Assembly: GCA_038522735.1 (NCBI GenBank)
Contig: JBCBJX010000052.1
Span: 1-20,897, forward strand
Reading direction: 5' to 3'
DNA: 20,897 nucleotides
Origin: JBCBJX01 sp038522735
GTDB taxonomy: Bacteria; Pseudomonadota; Alphaproteobacteria; Caulobacterales; Parvularculaceae
Shown: piece by piece, positions 1 to 7,638 of the stretch
How the letters are laid out: every line of letters starts with the position of its first letter
Position numbering within the stretch: the stretch's first letter is position 1
Made by a program: the position numbers and the translations under genes
Notes under the pieces: model-generated
What the model saw: only the letters and a program-made list of their open reading frames with translations
Database searches by the model: none
What the model was told of the DNA's origin: nothing

Positions 1-141
1 AACGCCTGGCTTTTCGCCACGACGATCGCGGCCATGATCGTCATCCGCGTCGTCGTCATCTCGCGGGAGGAGGCGTACCTGCAGAAGAAGTTCGGCGGGG
101 CGTATACGGCTTATAAGAAGAAAGTGCGGCGGTGGTTGTAG
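1..141 (+). CDS. 3' end of isoprenylcysteine carboxyl methyltransferase-like membrane protein (partial)
   Basis: Frame 1 is open from the window edge to a TAG at 139-141 and gives 46 residues. A hydrophobic stretch (about residues 4-20) is followed by REEAYLQKKFG and AYxxYKKKVRRWL. That ending, a membrane helix followed by an REExYLxxxFGxxYxxYxxxVxRW tail, is typical of bacterial ICMT/PEMT-like integral membrane methyltransferases, in which the tail forms part of the SAM-binding end. The catalytic core lies outside the window, so substrate and activity cannot be judged. The gene converges with the uracil-DNA glycosylase gene, with an inverted repeat between them. Family assignment rests on the tail alone. 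Confidence 0.6.
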   Translation, partial: NAWLFATTIAAMIVIRVVVISREEAYLQKKFGGAYTAYKKKVRRWL

Positions 142-165
142 AGACTATCGTCCGCGTCCGCCGTC

Positions 166-254
166 CTTCGCGACGCGGCCTCCAGCCGCTCCTCAGGACG
201 AAGATTGGGTGTGTCTTCGTCCTGAGGAGCCCGCGGAACGCGGGCGTCGCGAAG
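166..254. repeat. REP-like nested inverted repeat, copy 1
   Basis: Outer arms CTTCGCGACGC (166-176) and GCGTCGCGAAG (244-254) are exact inverted repeats. Inner arms GCTCCTCAGGACGAAG (188-203) and CTTCGTCCTGAGGAGC (215-230) are an exact 16-bp inverted repeat around an 11-nt spacer. The element fills the gap between two convergent genes, so its hairpins could end transcription from both sides. Related copies lie at 18454-18553 (half) and 20501-20622 (complete). Confidence 0.85.
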
Positions 255-293
255 TACGGCGGCGAGCGCTGAATCAACCACGTCTGCACAGCG

Positions 294-941
294 TCATGGC
301 AGCGCGGCGCGCGCCGCCGCGAACACCGCCTCAAACATCTCAGCCGTCAGCCGCCCCGTGTTCGTGTTGTACCGGGAGCAATGGTAGCTCGCGAGGAGCG
401 CCAGCGGGCCGTTCGGGCCGTCGAGGCGCGCCTCCGCCCCGTGCCCGAAGGGCGCGGCGGCGCGTTTCGCGCCGAGGGCGCTCACCGTGTTGTCGTGGGC
501 GATCTTGCCGAGGGTGAGGATGACGCGCAGGCGGGGGAGGGAGGCGATCCTCGCGGCGAGATGCGGGCGGCAGGTTTTCGCCTCCTCGCCGGTCGGCTTG
601 TTTTCGGGCGGCACGCAGCGGACGGCGTTGGTGATCATGGCGTCGATGAGCTCGAGGCCGTCATCGGGGCGCGCCGCATACGTCCCTTTTGAAAACCCGA
701 ACTTGGCGAGCGTCGCGTAAAGGAGATCGCCCGCATAGTCGCCGGTGAAAGGCCGCCCCGTGCGGTTCGCGCCGCGCAGGCCCGGCGCGAGGCCGACGAT
801 GAGCAGCCTTGCGTTTTCCGGGCCGAAGGAGGGGGCGGGGCCGTTCCACCAGTCCGGTTCCGCGGCGCGCCAGTCTTCACGGAAGGCGACGAGGCGCGGG
901 CAGAGCGGACAGTCGCGGGCGGGCTCGGCGGGGGCGGTCAC
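294..941 (-). CDS. Family 5-type (UdgB-like) uracil-DNA glycosylase
   Basis: This 215-residue protein should remove uracil, and in family 5 also other deaminated bases, from DNA to start base-excision repair. Visible features are a CPLC pair (C11, C14) and a second pair (C109, C124) that fit the four-cysteine iron-sulfur site of family 4/5 enzymes. Motif A is GLAPGLRGANRTGR (residues 50-63), of the family 5 NRTGR type. The C-terminal motif is SYHCSRYNTNTGRLT. Most homologues I know read HPS where this one reads HCS. The start is GTG at 941 without a clear ribosome binding site. It lies 21 nt after the NYN gene stop on the same strand, so translational coupling is likely. Family membership is well supported; substrate range is inferred from the family. 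Confidence 0.88.
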   Translation of the reverse strand: MTAPAEPARDCPLCPRLVAFREDWRAAEPDWWNGPAPSFGPENARLLIVGLAPGLRGANRTGRPFTGDYAGDLLYATLAKFGFSKGTYAARPDDGLELIDAMITNAVRCVPPENKPTGEEAKTCRPHLAARIASLPRLRVILTLGKIAHDNTVSALGAKRAAAPFGHGAEARLDGPNGPLALLASYHCSRYNTNTGRLTAEMFEAVFAAARAALP

Positions 942-962
942 GCGGGGCGCGGCGCGGACGGA

Positions 963-1589
963 TTATTCGTCGAAATCCTCGTCGCCGTCTTCGTAATCAT
1001 CGTCGTAGTCGTCGTCCTGGGGACGGGTCCTGCGGACCGGGCCGCCTTTGCGGCCGACGACGTCTTCAAGGTCGGCGAGGTCGACGAAGACGTCGGCCTG
1101 GCGGCGCAGATCGTCGGCGGCCATTGGCGGCTGGGTCTTGATCGTCGAGACGATGGTGACGCGCGCGCCTTTCTCCTGGGCCGCCCGGATCGCCCTGCGG
1201 AATTCGCCGTTGCCGGTGAAAACGACGAGATGATCGACCTGCTCCGCCGTCTGAACGATATCGACGGCGAGCTCGACGTCGGTCGATCCTTTGAAGCGGC
1301 GCTGGCCGGCGGCGTCGGTGAACTCCTTCATCGGCTTCGTCACCATGTGATAGCCGTTGTAATCAAGCCAATCGATCAGGGGCCGAAGCGGGGAGTAGTC
1401 CTGCTCCCTGTCCTCCTGCATGGCGGTGTAATAGCTCGCGCGCAGGAGGCGGACGGTTTTGTTCGTCCTTGCCAGGAGAGCCTTGTAGTCGATGTCGAAA
1501 CCGAGGGTCCGGGCGGTTTTGTAAAGATTGGCGCCGTCGATCAGGATCGCCGCGCGATCGTCGGGGTGGACGCCGAGCCAGTGGGTCAT
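963..1589 (-). CDS. NYN domain (LabA/DUF88-type) protein, putative RNase fold
   Basis: A 208-residue NYN (PIN-like) domain protein. IDGANL (D18) is the first acidic motif, KGSTDVELAVD (D104, D110) the second, and TGNGEF (126-130 region) stands where LabA-type proteins usually have SGDGDF. PPMAADDLRRQADVFVDL closes the fold and is also typical. The last 20 or so residues are an Asp/Glu-rich tail. NYN proteins are metal-dependent RNases in several systems, but the swapped acidic residues make activity here uncertain. Two ATGs stand in tandem at 1592 and 1589. The GGAGG at 1600-1596 is 3 nt from the first and 6 nt from the second, so I prefer 1589. It is divergent from folK, as in many alphaproteobacteria, and probably co-transcribed with the glycosylase gene. 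Confidence 0.88.
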   Translation of the reverse strand: MTHWLGVHPDDRAAILIDGANLYKTARTLGFDIDYKALLARTNKTVRLLRASYYTAMQEDREQDYSPLRPLIDWLDYNGYHMVTKPMKEFTDAAGQRRFKGSTDVELAVDIVQTAEQVDHLVVFTGNGEFRRAIRAAQEKGARVTIVSTIKTQPPMAADDLRRQADVFVDLADLEDVVGRKGGPVRRTRPQDDDYDDDYEDGDEDFDE

Positions 1590-1674
1590 CATGAGCCTCC
1601 GCTGAAAGGTCTGGAAGTATGAGCGAAGCGCGCTTTTTGATCGCGTGCGCCGCGGAACGCAAGGCGCGCACGCC

Positions 1675-2157
1675 GTGATCGTCGTCGCACTCGGATCAAG
1701 TCAGCCCTTTGAAGGCGGGCCGCCACCGGAGGTGCTGCGGCGCGCCGCTGCGGTTTTGCGCAACGCCCTTCAGGGCGCGCGCCTTTCGCCCGTCTATCGC
1801 TCCCCGGCCTGGCCCGACCCGGCCGACCCGCCCTTTGCGAACGCCGTCATGGTCGCGGAGGAGGGCCCGGAACCCGAAGCCCTGCTCGATCTGCTTATCG
1901 AGACCGAAACGCGGTTCGGCCGCCGCCGGGAGGTCCGCAACGCCCCGCGGACCCTCGATCTCGACCTCATCGACCACCATGGCGCTGTGATGGAGACCGA
2001 CCGCCTGATCCTGCCGCATCCGTGCTGCGGGGACCGGGACTTCGTCCTGCGCCCGCTGCTTGATCTGGAGCCGCTCTGGCGCCGGCCGGGCGACGGCGCG
2101 TTCGGCGCCGCCCTCCTCCCGTCAACGCCGGTCCGGGGCGCCGAGATCTGGTGTTAG
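1675..2157 (+). CDS. folK: 2-amino-4-hydroxy-6-hydroxymethyldihydropteridine pyrophosphokinase
   Basis: FolK transfers pyrophosphate from ATP to 6-hydroxymethyl-dihydropterin in folate synthesis. Evidence is the N-terminal IVVALGSS strand, SPVYRSPAW, FANAV, and the signature PRTLDLDLI followed by ILPHP. From GTG at 1675 the protein has 160 residues and starts right at the usual first strand, preceded by AAGG about 10 nt upstream. An in-frame GTG at 1645 would add 10 residues of no obvious value. A 19-codon ORF (1619-1678) ends in TGA overlapping the 1675 start as GTGA and could couple translation, but may be chance. The next gene is rpoZ, 76 nt on. Confidence 0.9.
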   Translation: MIVVALGSSQPFEGGPPPEVLRRAAAVLRNALQGARLSPVYRSPAWPDPADPPFANAVMVAEEGPEPEALLDLLIETETRFGRRREVRNAPRTLDLDLIDHHGAVMETDRLILPHPCCGDRDFVLRPLLDLEPLWRRPGDGAFGAALLPSTPVRGAEIWC

Positions 2158-2172
2158 GTGCGGATTTCGCTG

Positions 2173-2200
2173 TTGCGGAAAAGCGGCGCCGGGGTTATCT
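2173..2200 (+). promoter_or_regulatory. Candidate sigma70-type promoter for rpoZ-rsh
   Basis: TTGCGG (2173-2178) and TTATCT (2195-2200) are separated by 16 nt in the folK-rpoZ gap. They lie about 34 nt before the rpoZ start. The match is moderate and no transcript data back it. Confidence 0.3.
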
Positions 2201-2233
2201 CTCACGGCTTGCTGAACATGGAAGGAGCCGCCG

Positions 2234-2596
2234 ATGGCGCGCGTCACCGTCGAAGACTGCATCGACAAGGTGGAGAACCGGTTCGATCTCGTCCTCCTCG
2301 CCTCCCATCGCGGCCGGGCCCTGTCCGCCGGCGCCCAACTGGGCGTCGATCGGGACAATGACAAGAACCCGGTCGTGGCGCTGCGCGAAATCGCGGATGA
2401 AACCCTTCCGATCGACGCTCTGCGCGACGATCTCGTCACCTCGCTCCAGCGTCAGCTGGAGACCGAGGACCTGGAGATTTCCGATAGCGGCGAGGTCGAG
2501 AGCGCCGATACGCCCGACCACGACACGCTGAACGAGGACGAGCTTCTCAAGGCCCTGCAGACCAAGGGCATGACGCCGCCGCCGCCCTCCACCTGA
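2234..2596 (+). CDS. rpoZ: DNA-directed RNA polymerase omega subunit
   Basis: A 120-residue omega subunit, which helps assemble and stabilise RNA polymerase by clamping the beta' subunit. The conserved N-terminal block MARVTVEDCIDKVENRFDLV, then LASHRGRALSAG and DNDKNPVVALREIAD, is diagnostic. The C-terminal half is acidic and ends in a proline run, as in other alphaproteobacterial omega proteins. A strong GGAAGGAG lies 7 nt upstream of the ATG. The stop is 9 nt before the rsh start, so the two are almost certainly one transcript. That pairing (also rpoZ-spoT in E. coli) links polymerase assembly to the stringent response. Confidence 0.96.
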   Translation: MARVTVEDCIDKVENRFDLVLLASHRGRALSAGAQLGVDRDNDKNPVVALREIADETLPIDALRDDLVTSLQRQLETEDLEISDSGEVESADTPDHDTLNEDELLKALQTKGMTPPPPST

Positions 2597-2605
2597 TGGG
2601 CGCCG

Positions 2606-4987
2606 ATGGCCGACGACGCCCCGTCCGCCTCCCGTGAAGACCGGCCTGCGGCTCCGGACGCGCCGGAAGGCGCGCAAGCGTCTGGCGGCGCTCTTTCGCC
2701 GGCGGTCCCAACGGTCGTGTCAGAGGGTGGTGCTGATGGCGAAACGCCGGGCGCTGAAACTCTCGCTCGCCGCGACGAGGACGCGGCGCAACCGCCTCAT
2801 GAAGCTGAGGAGACGGGCGACCCGCACGACGCTCGGGCGCTGATCGAGGCGGTCCGCGCCTACGACCCGACGCTCGACGCGGATCTCCTCGAACGCGCCT
2901 ATCAGTTCGCCGGCGTCGCTCACGCGCCCCAGAAGCGCGCCTCCGGCGAGCCCTACATCACGCACCCGCTCGCCGTTGCGACGCTCCTCACCGAAATCCG
3001 CGCCGACCCGGCCTCGATCGCGACGGCGCTGCTGCACGACGTGGTGGAGGACACGCCCGTCTCCGGCGAGGAGATCGAGCGCGAATTCGGCGCGGAGATC
3101 GCCGAACTCGTCGACGGCGTCACCAAGCTCACGCGTGTTGAAATGCGCTCGGCGGAAACCAAGCAGGCGGAGAATTTCCGTAAGCTGATCGTTGCGATGG
3201 CGAAGGACGTGCGGGTCATCCTCGTGAAGCTCGCCGACCGTCTGCACAACATGCGCACCCTCGACTTCGTCAAGTCGGAAAAGCAGAAGCGGGTCGCGCT
3301 CGAGACCATGGAGATCTTCGCGCCCCTTGCGGGCCGCATCGGCGTGCGGAAGTTCCGGGAGGAGCTGGAGGATCTCTCCTTCCGCGTTCTCGACCCGGAC
3401 GCGTTCCGGGCCATCGACGAGCGGCTGCGCGAGCTTCGCGAGGAAACCGTCCACGCCGTCGTCGAACTCGCCCAGACCCTGCGCGACGGTCTCGCCGAGG
3501 ACCTGATCAAGGCCGAGGTCTACAGCCGCGAGAAACGTCCGTACTCGATCTGGCGAAAGATGGCGGCGAAAAACGCGCCGTTCGAGGAGCTCGCCGACAT
3601 CTACGCCTTCCGCGTCATCGTCGAGAGTCTGGAGGACTGCTACCGCGCCTTGGGCGTTATTCACCGACGCTATCCCGCGATCCCCGGCGAGTTCGACGAC
3701 TATATTTCCGCGCCGAAGCCAAACAATTATCAGTCGATCCACACCGCCGTCCTCGGACCGCCGGTTCGCGACGGCGTGCGCCAGCGCATCGAGATCCAGA
3801 TCCGCACCCGAGCCATGCACGAGAGCGCAGAGCGGGGCGTCGCCGCCCACTGGCGCTACAAGGACCCGAACTCGGCCGGCGGCCGCGTCGAGATCGGCCC
3901 CGGCGTCAAATACGATCCCTACGCATGGGCGCAGAACCTCGTTGAAATGCTGCAGAAGGGCGACAGCGCGGAGGTGTTCCTGGAAAACACCAAGCTCGAG
4001 CTCTTTCAGGATCAGGTCTTCTGCTTCACCCCGAAAGGCGCCGTCGTCGCTTTGCCGAAGGGTGCGACCCCGGTCGATTTCGCCTACGCGCTCCACTCCG
4101 ATATCGGCGACAGCTGCGTCGGGGCGGTCGTGAACGGCCACCGGCGGCCGCTGCGCATGCCGCTTCGGAACGGCGAGGTCGTCCACGTCCTCCGGGCCGA
4201 AACCTTCGAGCCGCCGGCTGACTGGGAGGCGCTCGCCGTTACGGGCCGCGCCCGCGCCGCCATCCGCCGGCGGATCAAGCGCATAGAACGTTCCGAGCAC
4301 GAAAAGCTCGGCCGCGCGCTCCTCGAAGCCGGGTTCGTCGCGGAAGGACAGACCCTGACGGACAAGGCGGTCGCAGGCGTCCTCAGCGAACTTGAGAAGA
4401 CGTCCGTCGAGGACGTCTACGACGCCATCGGACGTTCTGAACTCGGCGTCGATGATGTTCTGGACACGGTCTTCAAGGGCCGCAAGCGCGAGCCGGGCGG
4501 CAAGATCGCGTCGAAATCCAAGGGCAAGACAGCGCGGCCGAGCGTCGTCATCGAAGGTCTGGAGCCGGGCGTCGCCGTGCATATGTCGAAGTGCTGCTGG
4601 CCGCTGCCGGGCGATCGCATCGTGGGGCTCAGATCGCCGTCGGGCGCGATCGCAGTGCACACGATCGATTGCGACGTCCTCGCCGACAATGAGGAGGAGG
4701 ACTGGATCGACCTGCGCTGGCGTCCCGGCGCTTCGGAGCGGGCCGACAGCGTCGTCCGGGTGAAGCTCACCGCCCGCAACGAGCCGGGCGCCCTCGTCGA
4801 CATCGCGAACGCGGCCGCGCGCTACAGCGCCAACATCACCAACATCAAGCTTTTGACCCGCGAGCGCGATTTCTGCGACATCCTCCTCGACATCGAAGCG
4901 ACGGACACGCGCCATGTCGCCCACGTGCTTGCAGGCCTGCGCGCCGCCCGCACGATCATCGAGGCCGACCGGGCCCGCGGAGAATGA
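2606..4987 (+). CDS. rsh: Bifunctional (p)ppGpp synthetase/hydrolase, RelA/SpoT homologue
   Basis: A 793-residue long Rsh enzyme that makes and degrades the alarmone (p)ppGpp. Domains in order: a low-complexity Ala/Pro/Glu-rich extension (about 1-77), HD hydrolase (about 78-240) with H120, H144-D145 in HDVVEDT and D211 in KLADRLHNMRT, synthetase (about 300-420) with YSIWRKM, DIYAFRVIV and KPNNYQSIHT, TGS (about 470-530), a CC/zinc-finger-like region with C663-C664, H685 and C689, and a C-terminal ACT domain (about 712-790). The intact HD signature supports hydrolase activity. The extension is longer than in the alphaproteobacterial Rsh proteins I know, which begin near the equivalent of residue 78. 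ATG 2606 fits 9 nt after rpoZ. The stop overlaps the pyrE start as ATGA. Confidence 0.95.
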   Translation: MADDAPSASREDRPAAPDAPEGAQASGGALSPAVPTVVSEGGADGETPGAETLARRDEDAAQPPHEAEETGDPHDARALIEAVRAYDPTLDADLLERAYQFAGVAHAPQKRASGEPYITHPLAVATLLTEIRADPASIATALLHDVVEDTPVSGEEIEREFGAEIAELVDGVTKLTRVEMRSAETKQAENFRKLIVAMAKDVRVILVKLADRLHNMRTLDFVKSEKQKRVALETMEIFAPLAGRIGVRKFREELEDLSFRVLDPDAFRAIDERLRELREETVHAVVELAQTLRDGLAEDLIKAEVYSREKRPYSIWRKMAAKNAPFEELADIYAFRVIVESLEDCYRALGVIHRRYPAIPGEFDDYISAPKPNNYQSIHTAVLGPPVRDGVRQRIEIQIRTRAMHESAERGVAAHWRYKDPNSAGGRVEIGPGVKYDPYAWAQNLVEMLQKGDSAEVFLENTKLELFQDQVFCFTPKGAVVALPKGATPVDFAYALHSDIGDSCVGAVVNGHRRPLRMPLRNGEVVHVLRAETFEPPADWEALAVTGRARAAIRRRIKRIERSEHEKLGRALLEAGFVAEGQTLTDKAVAGVLSELEKTSVEDVYDAIGRSELGVDDVLDTVFKGRKREPGGKIASKSKGKTARPSVVIEGLEPGVAVHMSKCCWPLPGDRIVGLRSPSGAIAVHTIDCDVLADNEEEDWIDLRWRPGASERADSVVRVKLTARNEPGALVDIANAAARYSANITNIKLLTRERDFCDILLDIEATDTRHVAHVLAGLRAARTIIEADRARGE

Positions 4988-5598
4988 ACGTGATCGACCT
5001 CGCCGCCGACACCGAAGACGCCGCCGCGACCCTGAAGGAGTTCGAGGCGGCGGGCGCGCTGCTGCGCGGGCACTTTATCCTCTCCTCCGGCCGCCGCAGC
5101 GCGGTCTATCTCAACAAGTCGGTCGTTTCGACGGATCCGGCGCGCACGGAGCGCCTCTGCCGGCGCCTTGCGAAGGCGGCGCGGGCGGCCTTCGGTCAGC
5201 GGATCGACGCCGTCGTCTCGCCGGCCATGGGCGGCATCATCTTCGGCTATGAGACGGCGCGGCATCTGGAAACGCCCTTCATGTATGCTGAACGGGCCGC
5301 CGAAGGCTTCGCGCTGCGCCGCGGCTTTTCCGTCCGTGGAAAGCGCATCCTGATCGTGGAGGACATCGTCTCGACGGGCCTCTCCGCCCGCGAATGCGTC
5401 GAGGCGGTGAAGCGGGCGGGGGGCGAGGTGCTCGCCGTCGGCTGCCTGATCGACCGCTCCGGCGGAACGGCGGACGCCGGCGCGCGGCTCCTTCCCCTCG
5501 CGCGTCTCGACGTCGCGAGCTACGCGCCCGACGCCTTGCCGTCCGAACTCGCCGCCATACCTGCGGTGAAACCCGGCAGCCGAGGAAACCCCAGTTGA
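4984..5598 (+). CDS. pyrE: Orotate phosphoribosyltransferase
   Basis: A 204-residue enzyme that joins orotate to PRPP to form OMP in pyrimidine synthesis. ILSSGRRSAVYLN near residue 32 and the PRPP-binding loop ILIVEDIVSTGLS (122-134) are diagnostic, with SPAMGGIIFG (79-88) in between. The ATG overlaps the rsh stop (ATGA at 4984-4987), so translation is probably coupled. The 3' end overlaps pdxJ by four bases. Lysines in the segment between YAERAAEG and RGFSVRG are replaced mostly by arginines, in keeping with the GC-rich genome. Confidence 0.95.
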   Translation: MNVIDLAADTEDAAATLKEFEAAGALLRGHFILSSGRRSAVYLNKSVVSTDPARTERLCRRLAKAARAAFGQRIDAVVSPAMGGIIFGYETARHLETPFMYAERAAEGFALRRGFSVRGKRILIVEDIVSTGLSARECVEAVKRAGGEVLAVGCLIDRSGGTADAGARLLPLARLDVASYAPDALPSELAAIPAVKPGSRGNPS

Positions 5599-6359
5599 GC
5601 GAGCGCGTCCGCCTCGGCGTCAACGTCGATCACGTCGCGACCGTGCGGAACGCCCGCGGCGGGACGCACCCGGATCCGGTGCGCGCGGCGCGTCTCGCGG
5701 CGGCCGCCGGCGCCGACGGGATCACCATGCACCTGCGCGAGGACCGGCGCCACATCATCGACGCCGATGCGGAGGTCTTCCAGTCCGAAGCGATCCTGCC
5801 GCTCAATCTCGAAATGGCGGCGACGGAGGAGATGCTGGCCATCGTCGAGCGCATCGGTCCCCATGCGGTCTGCCTCGTTCCGGAAAAGCGCGAGGAGAAG
5901 ACCACCGAGGGCGGCCTCGACGTCTTCGGGCAGGGGAACGCCCTGCAGGCCGTCGTCGACCGGCTGAAGGCGTCCGGGGCGCGGGTCTCGCTCTTCATCG
6001 ACCCTGAACGCCGCCAGCTGGAGGCGGCCGCCCGCCTCGGCGCGCCGGTCGTCGAGCTTCATACGGGCGCCTACGCCGAGGCCGTCGCCCGCACCGAGCG
6101 CGCCGCCATCAAGGAAGAGCTGGCGACGCTCATCGAGGGGGCGAAAATCGGCGGCGATCTCGGCCTCGAGGTCCACGCCGGCCACGGCCTCACCTACGAC
6201 AACGTACAGCCCGTCGCCGCGATCCCGGAAGTCCGGGAGCTGAATATCGGCCACTTCCTCATCGGCGAAGCGGTCTTCATGGGCCTTGACGCGGCGATCA
6301 GGGAAATGCGCCGCCTGATGGACGACGCGCTGGGCTATTCCTCCACGAAGGCGCGATAA
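5595..6359 (+). CDS. pdxJ: Pyridoxine 5'-phosphate synthase
   Basis: A 254-residue PdxJ, which condenses 1-deoxy-D-xylulose 5-phosphate with 3-amino-2-oxopropyl phosphate to give pyridoxine 5'-phosphate (DXP-dependent vitamin B6 route). Evidence is LGVNVDHVATVRNARGG at the start, ITMHLREDRRHI (around 43-54), LNLEMAATEE, CLVPEKREEKTTEGG, ELHTGAYA, VHAGHGLTYDN and ELNIGHFLIGEA. The start is TTG at 5595, overlapping the pyrE TGA as TTGA, with GAGGAAA at 5582-5588 as ribosome binding site. No ATG or GTG fits the expected N terminus; the reading frame extends upstream inside pyrE but that part is not PdxJ-like. The 3' end overlaps the convergent hydrolase gene by 25 bp. Confidence 0.95.
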   Translation: MSERVRLGVNVDHVATVRNARGGTHPDPVRAARLAAAAGADGITMHLREDRRHIIDADAEVFQSEAILPLNLEMAATEEMLAIVERIGPHAVCLVPEKREEKTTEGGLDVFGQGNALQAVVDRLKASGARVSLFIDPERRQLEAAARLGAPVVELHTGAYAEAVARTERAAIKEELATLIEGAKIGGDLGLEVHAGHGLTYDNVQPVAAIPEVRELNIGHFLIGEAVFMGLDAAIREMRRLMDDALGYSSTKAR

Positions 6360-7573
6360 AGGTCGGCGTACGCCTGACCGAAATCTACGAAATCTTCGGT
6401 CTTCACGTTCGTGGCGAAGGCGAGAACCATCTCGTCCTCGGGAAAGATGAGGAGCCAGCACTGGCCGCCGCGCGAGACGCCGCCGTGATTGGCGTTGTCG
6501 GCGAGCCAGAACTCCGAGCCGTCCCCGTCGCGCCATCGCCAGCCGACAGCGTAGTTCTGTTCGTTGACCGCGCCGTCGTTCAGCCGCTGCGGCGTCCAGA
6601 ACTCCGCGCGCGTCTCCGGCGTTATGAAATCCTCGTCGAACCAGAGCGCGCCGATCCGAACGAGATCGGTCGGCGTTGAAGCCCACCCGCCGCCGGGGAG
6701 CCGGTGGGAGAGGTCCACCGCTCGCCAGGCGCGCACGCGACCGTCGCCGAGATAGTAGGGCGTTGCGATATCGTCCGTGGGCGACGACCGGCGCGGCGAA
6801 ACGATTGTCGACGCGGCGTCAGCCGGCTCGAACACCTCGGCGGCCATCACCGCGCGATAGGGCTCGCCCGCCGCTTCGCTCATCACCGCGCCCAGGAGCA
6901 CCGTTCCGAGGGACGAGTAGGAGAAGCCCTCGCCCGGTGCGAATAGCATTTCGGATCCGTCGAAGACGTCGAGCGCGTCGCGCACGTCCTCATATCGAAC
7001 GTTAAGAGCCGCGGTCTTCAGCTTGCCCCATCCGTCAGTGTTGTCGCCGTAATGCGCGATCCCCGCGGTGTGGGACGCAAGCTGACGCGGCGTGATTGTC
7101 GCCCAGCCCGGGTTCCGCGGATCGGGCATGTAGGTTGCGAGCGGCGCGTCGAGATCGATCGTCCCGCGATCGACCATGCGGGCGAGCGCGGTGGCGGTGA
7201 GGGCTTTCGATGTGCTGCCGACGCGGAAGATCGTGTCGGGCGTCGCCGGCGTGCGCGTGGGCAGGTCGGCCCAGCCGACGGCGGCGGCCCAGACAACCTC
7301 GCCGTCGATCGCGACGGCTGCGGACATGGCGGGCGCCCCGATCCGCGCGCGGCGGGTTTCAAGCGCCGCGAGCGCCTCCGCCCCCGCCGCGGCGTACCGT
7401 CGATCCTGCGTTCGGCCATCCGAGGGCGCATCCTGCGGAACAACCAGCCAGCCGACAGGCGGCAAGGGCGCGTCTCCGCCGAACGCCATAAAGCCGTAGA
7501 TCGGCCAGGCCGCCCAGCCGAAGGCGCCGATCGACGCACCAATGGCGATAAGAACGAGTCGCGACAGAGGCAT
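6335..7573 (-). CDS. Membrane-anchored serine hydrolase, class C beta-lactamase/LACTB-like
   Basis: A 412-residue serine beta-lactamase-fold hydrolase. An N-terminal hydrophobic segment (about 5-30) is a signal anchor, so the enzyme should act on the periplasmic side. The SxxK nucleophile motif is STSK (S120, K123), the second motif is YSS (219-221) rather than YxN, and the third is HGG (363-365). The YSxxGxxLLGAV context resembles LACTB and related low-molecular-weight peptidases or esterases more than true AmpC, so I would not call antibiotic resistance. ATG 7573 is preceded by GGTGAGG; a GTG at 7582 would add three residues. It sits against the strand of the housekeeping block between pdxJ and acpS, which suggests a later insertion. 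Substrate unknown. Confidence 0.87.
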   Translation of the reverse strand: MPLSRLVLIAIGASIGAFGWAAWPIYGFMAFGGDAPLPPVGWLVVPQDAPSDGRTQDRRYAAAGAEALAALETRRARIGAPAMSAAVAIDGEVVWAAAVGWADLPTRTPATPDTIFRVGSTSKALTATALARMVDRGTIDLDAPLATYMPDPRNPGWATITPRQLASHTAGIAHYGDNTDGWGKLKTAALNVRYEDVRDALDVFDGSEMLFAPGEGFSYSSLGTVLLGAVMSEAAGEPYRAVMAAEVFEPADAASTIVSPRRSSPTDDIATPYYLGDGRVRAWRAVDLSHRLPGGGWASTPTDLVRIGALWFDEDFITPETRAEFWTPQRLNDGAVNEQNYAVGWRWRDGDGSEFWLADNANHGGVSRGGQCWLLIFPEDEMVLAFATNVKTEDFVDFGQAYADLYRAFVEE

Positions 7574-7596
7574 GAACCTCACCCTTTCTCTCGGCC

Positions 7597-7616
7597 GCCG
7601 GCGTCGCTTCGCCGGC
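7597..7616. other. GC-rich hairpin in the divergent hydrolase-acpS gap
   Basis: GCCGGCG (597-603 of this kilobase) pairs exactly with CGCCGGC (610-616) around a six-base loop. It lies in the 65-nt gap between the divergent starts. It may be an operator or only compositional; no clear -35/-10 pairs flank it. Confidence 0.25.
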
Positions 7617-7638
7617 GCAAACTCTCTAGGCTGGCGGG

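Noticed and set aside
1619..1678. 19-codon ORF ending in GTGA at the folK start, as a leader peptide
   Set aside because: The overlap is suggestive, but there is no convincing ribosome binding site, no attenuator structure and no reason for folK leader control.
2720..4924. 734-residue open frame on the minus strand opposite rsh
   Set aside because: It is the antisense of the well-supported Rsh gene; its composition (Val, Asp, Arg, Leu rich) is that of a GC-rich shadow frame and it has no recognisable motif.
5520..6686. 388-residue minus-strand frame opposite pdxJ
   Set aside because: Antisense of pdxJ and of the hydrolase end; the sense frame is clearly PdxJ.
7597..7616. Rho-independent terminator
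   Set aside because: The hairpin lies between divergent starts and has no T-run, so termination makes little sense there.
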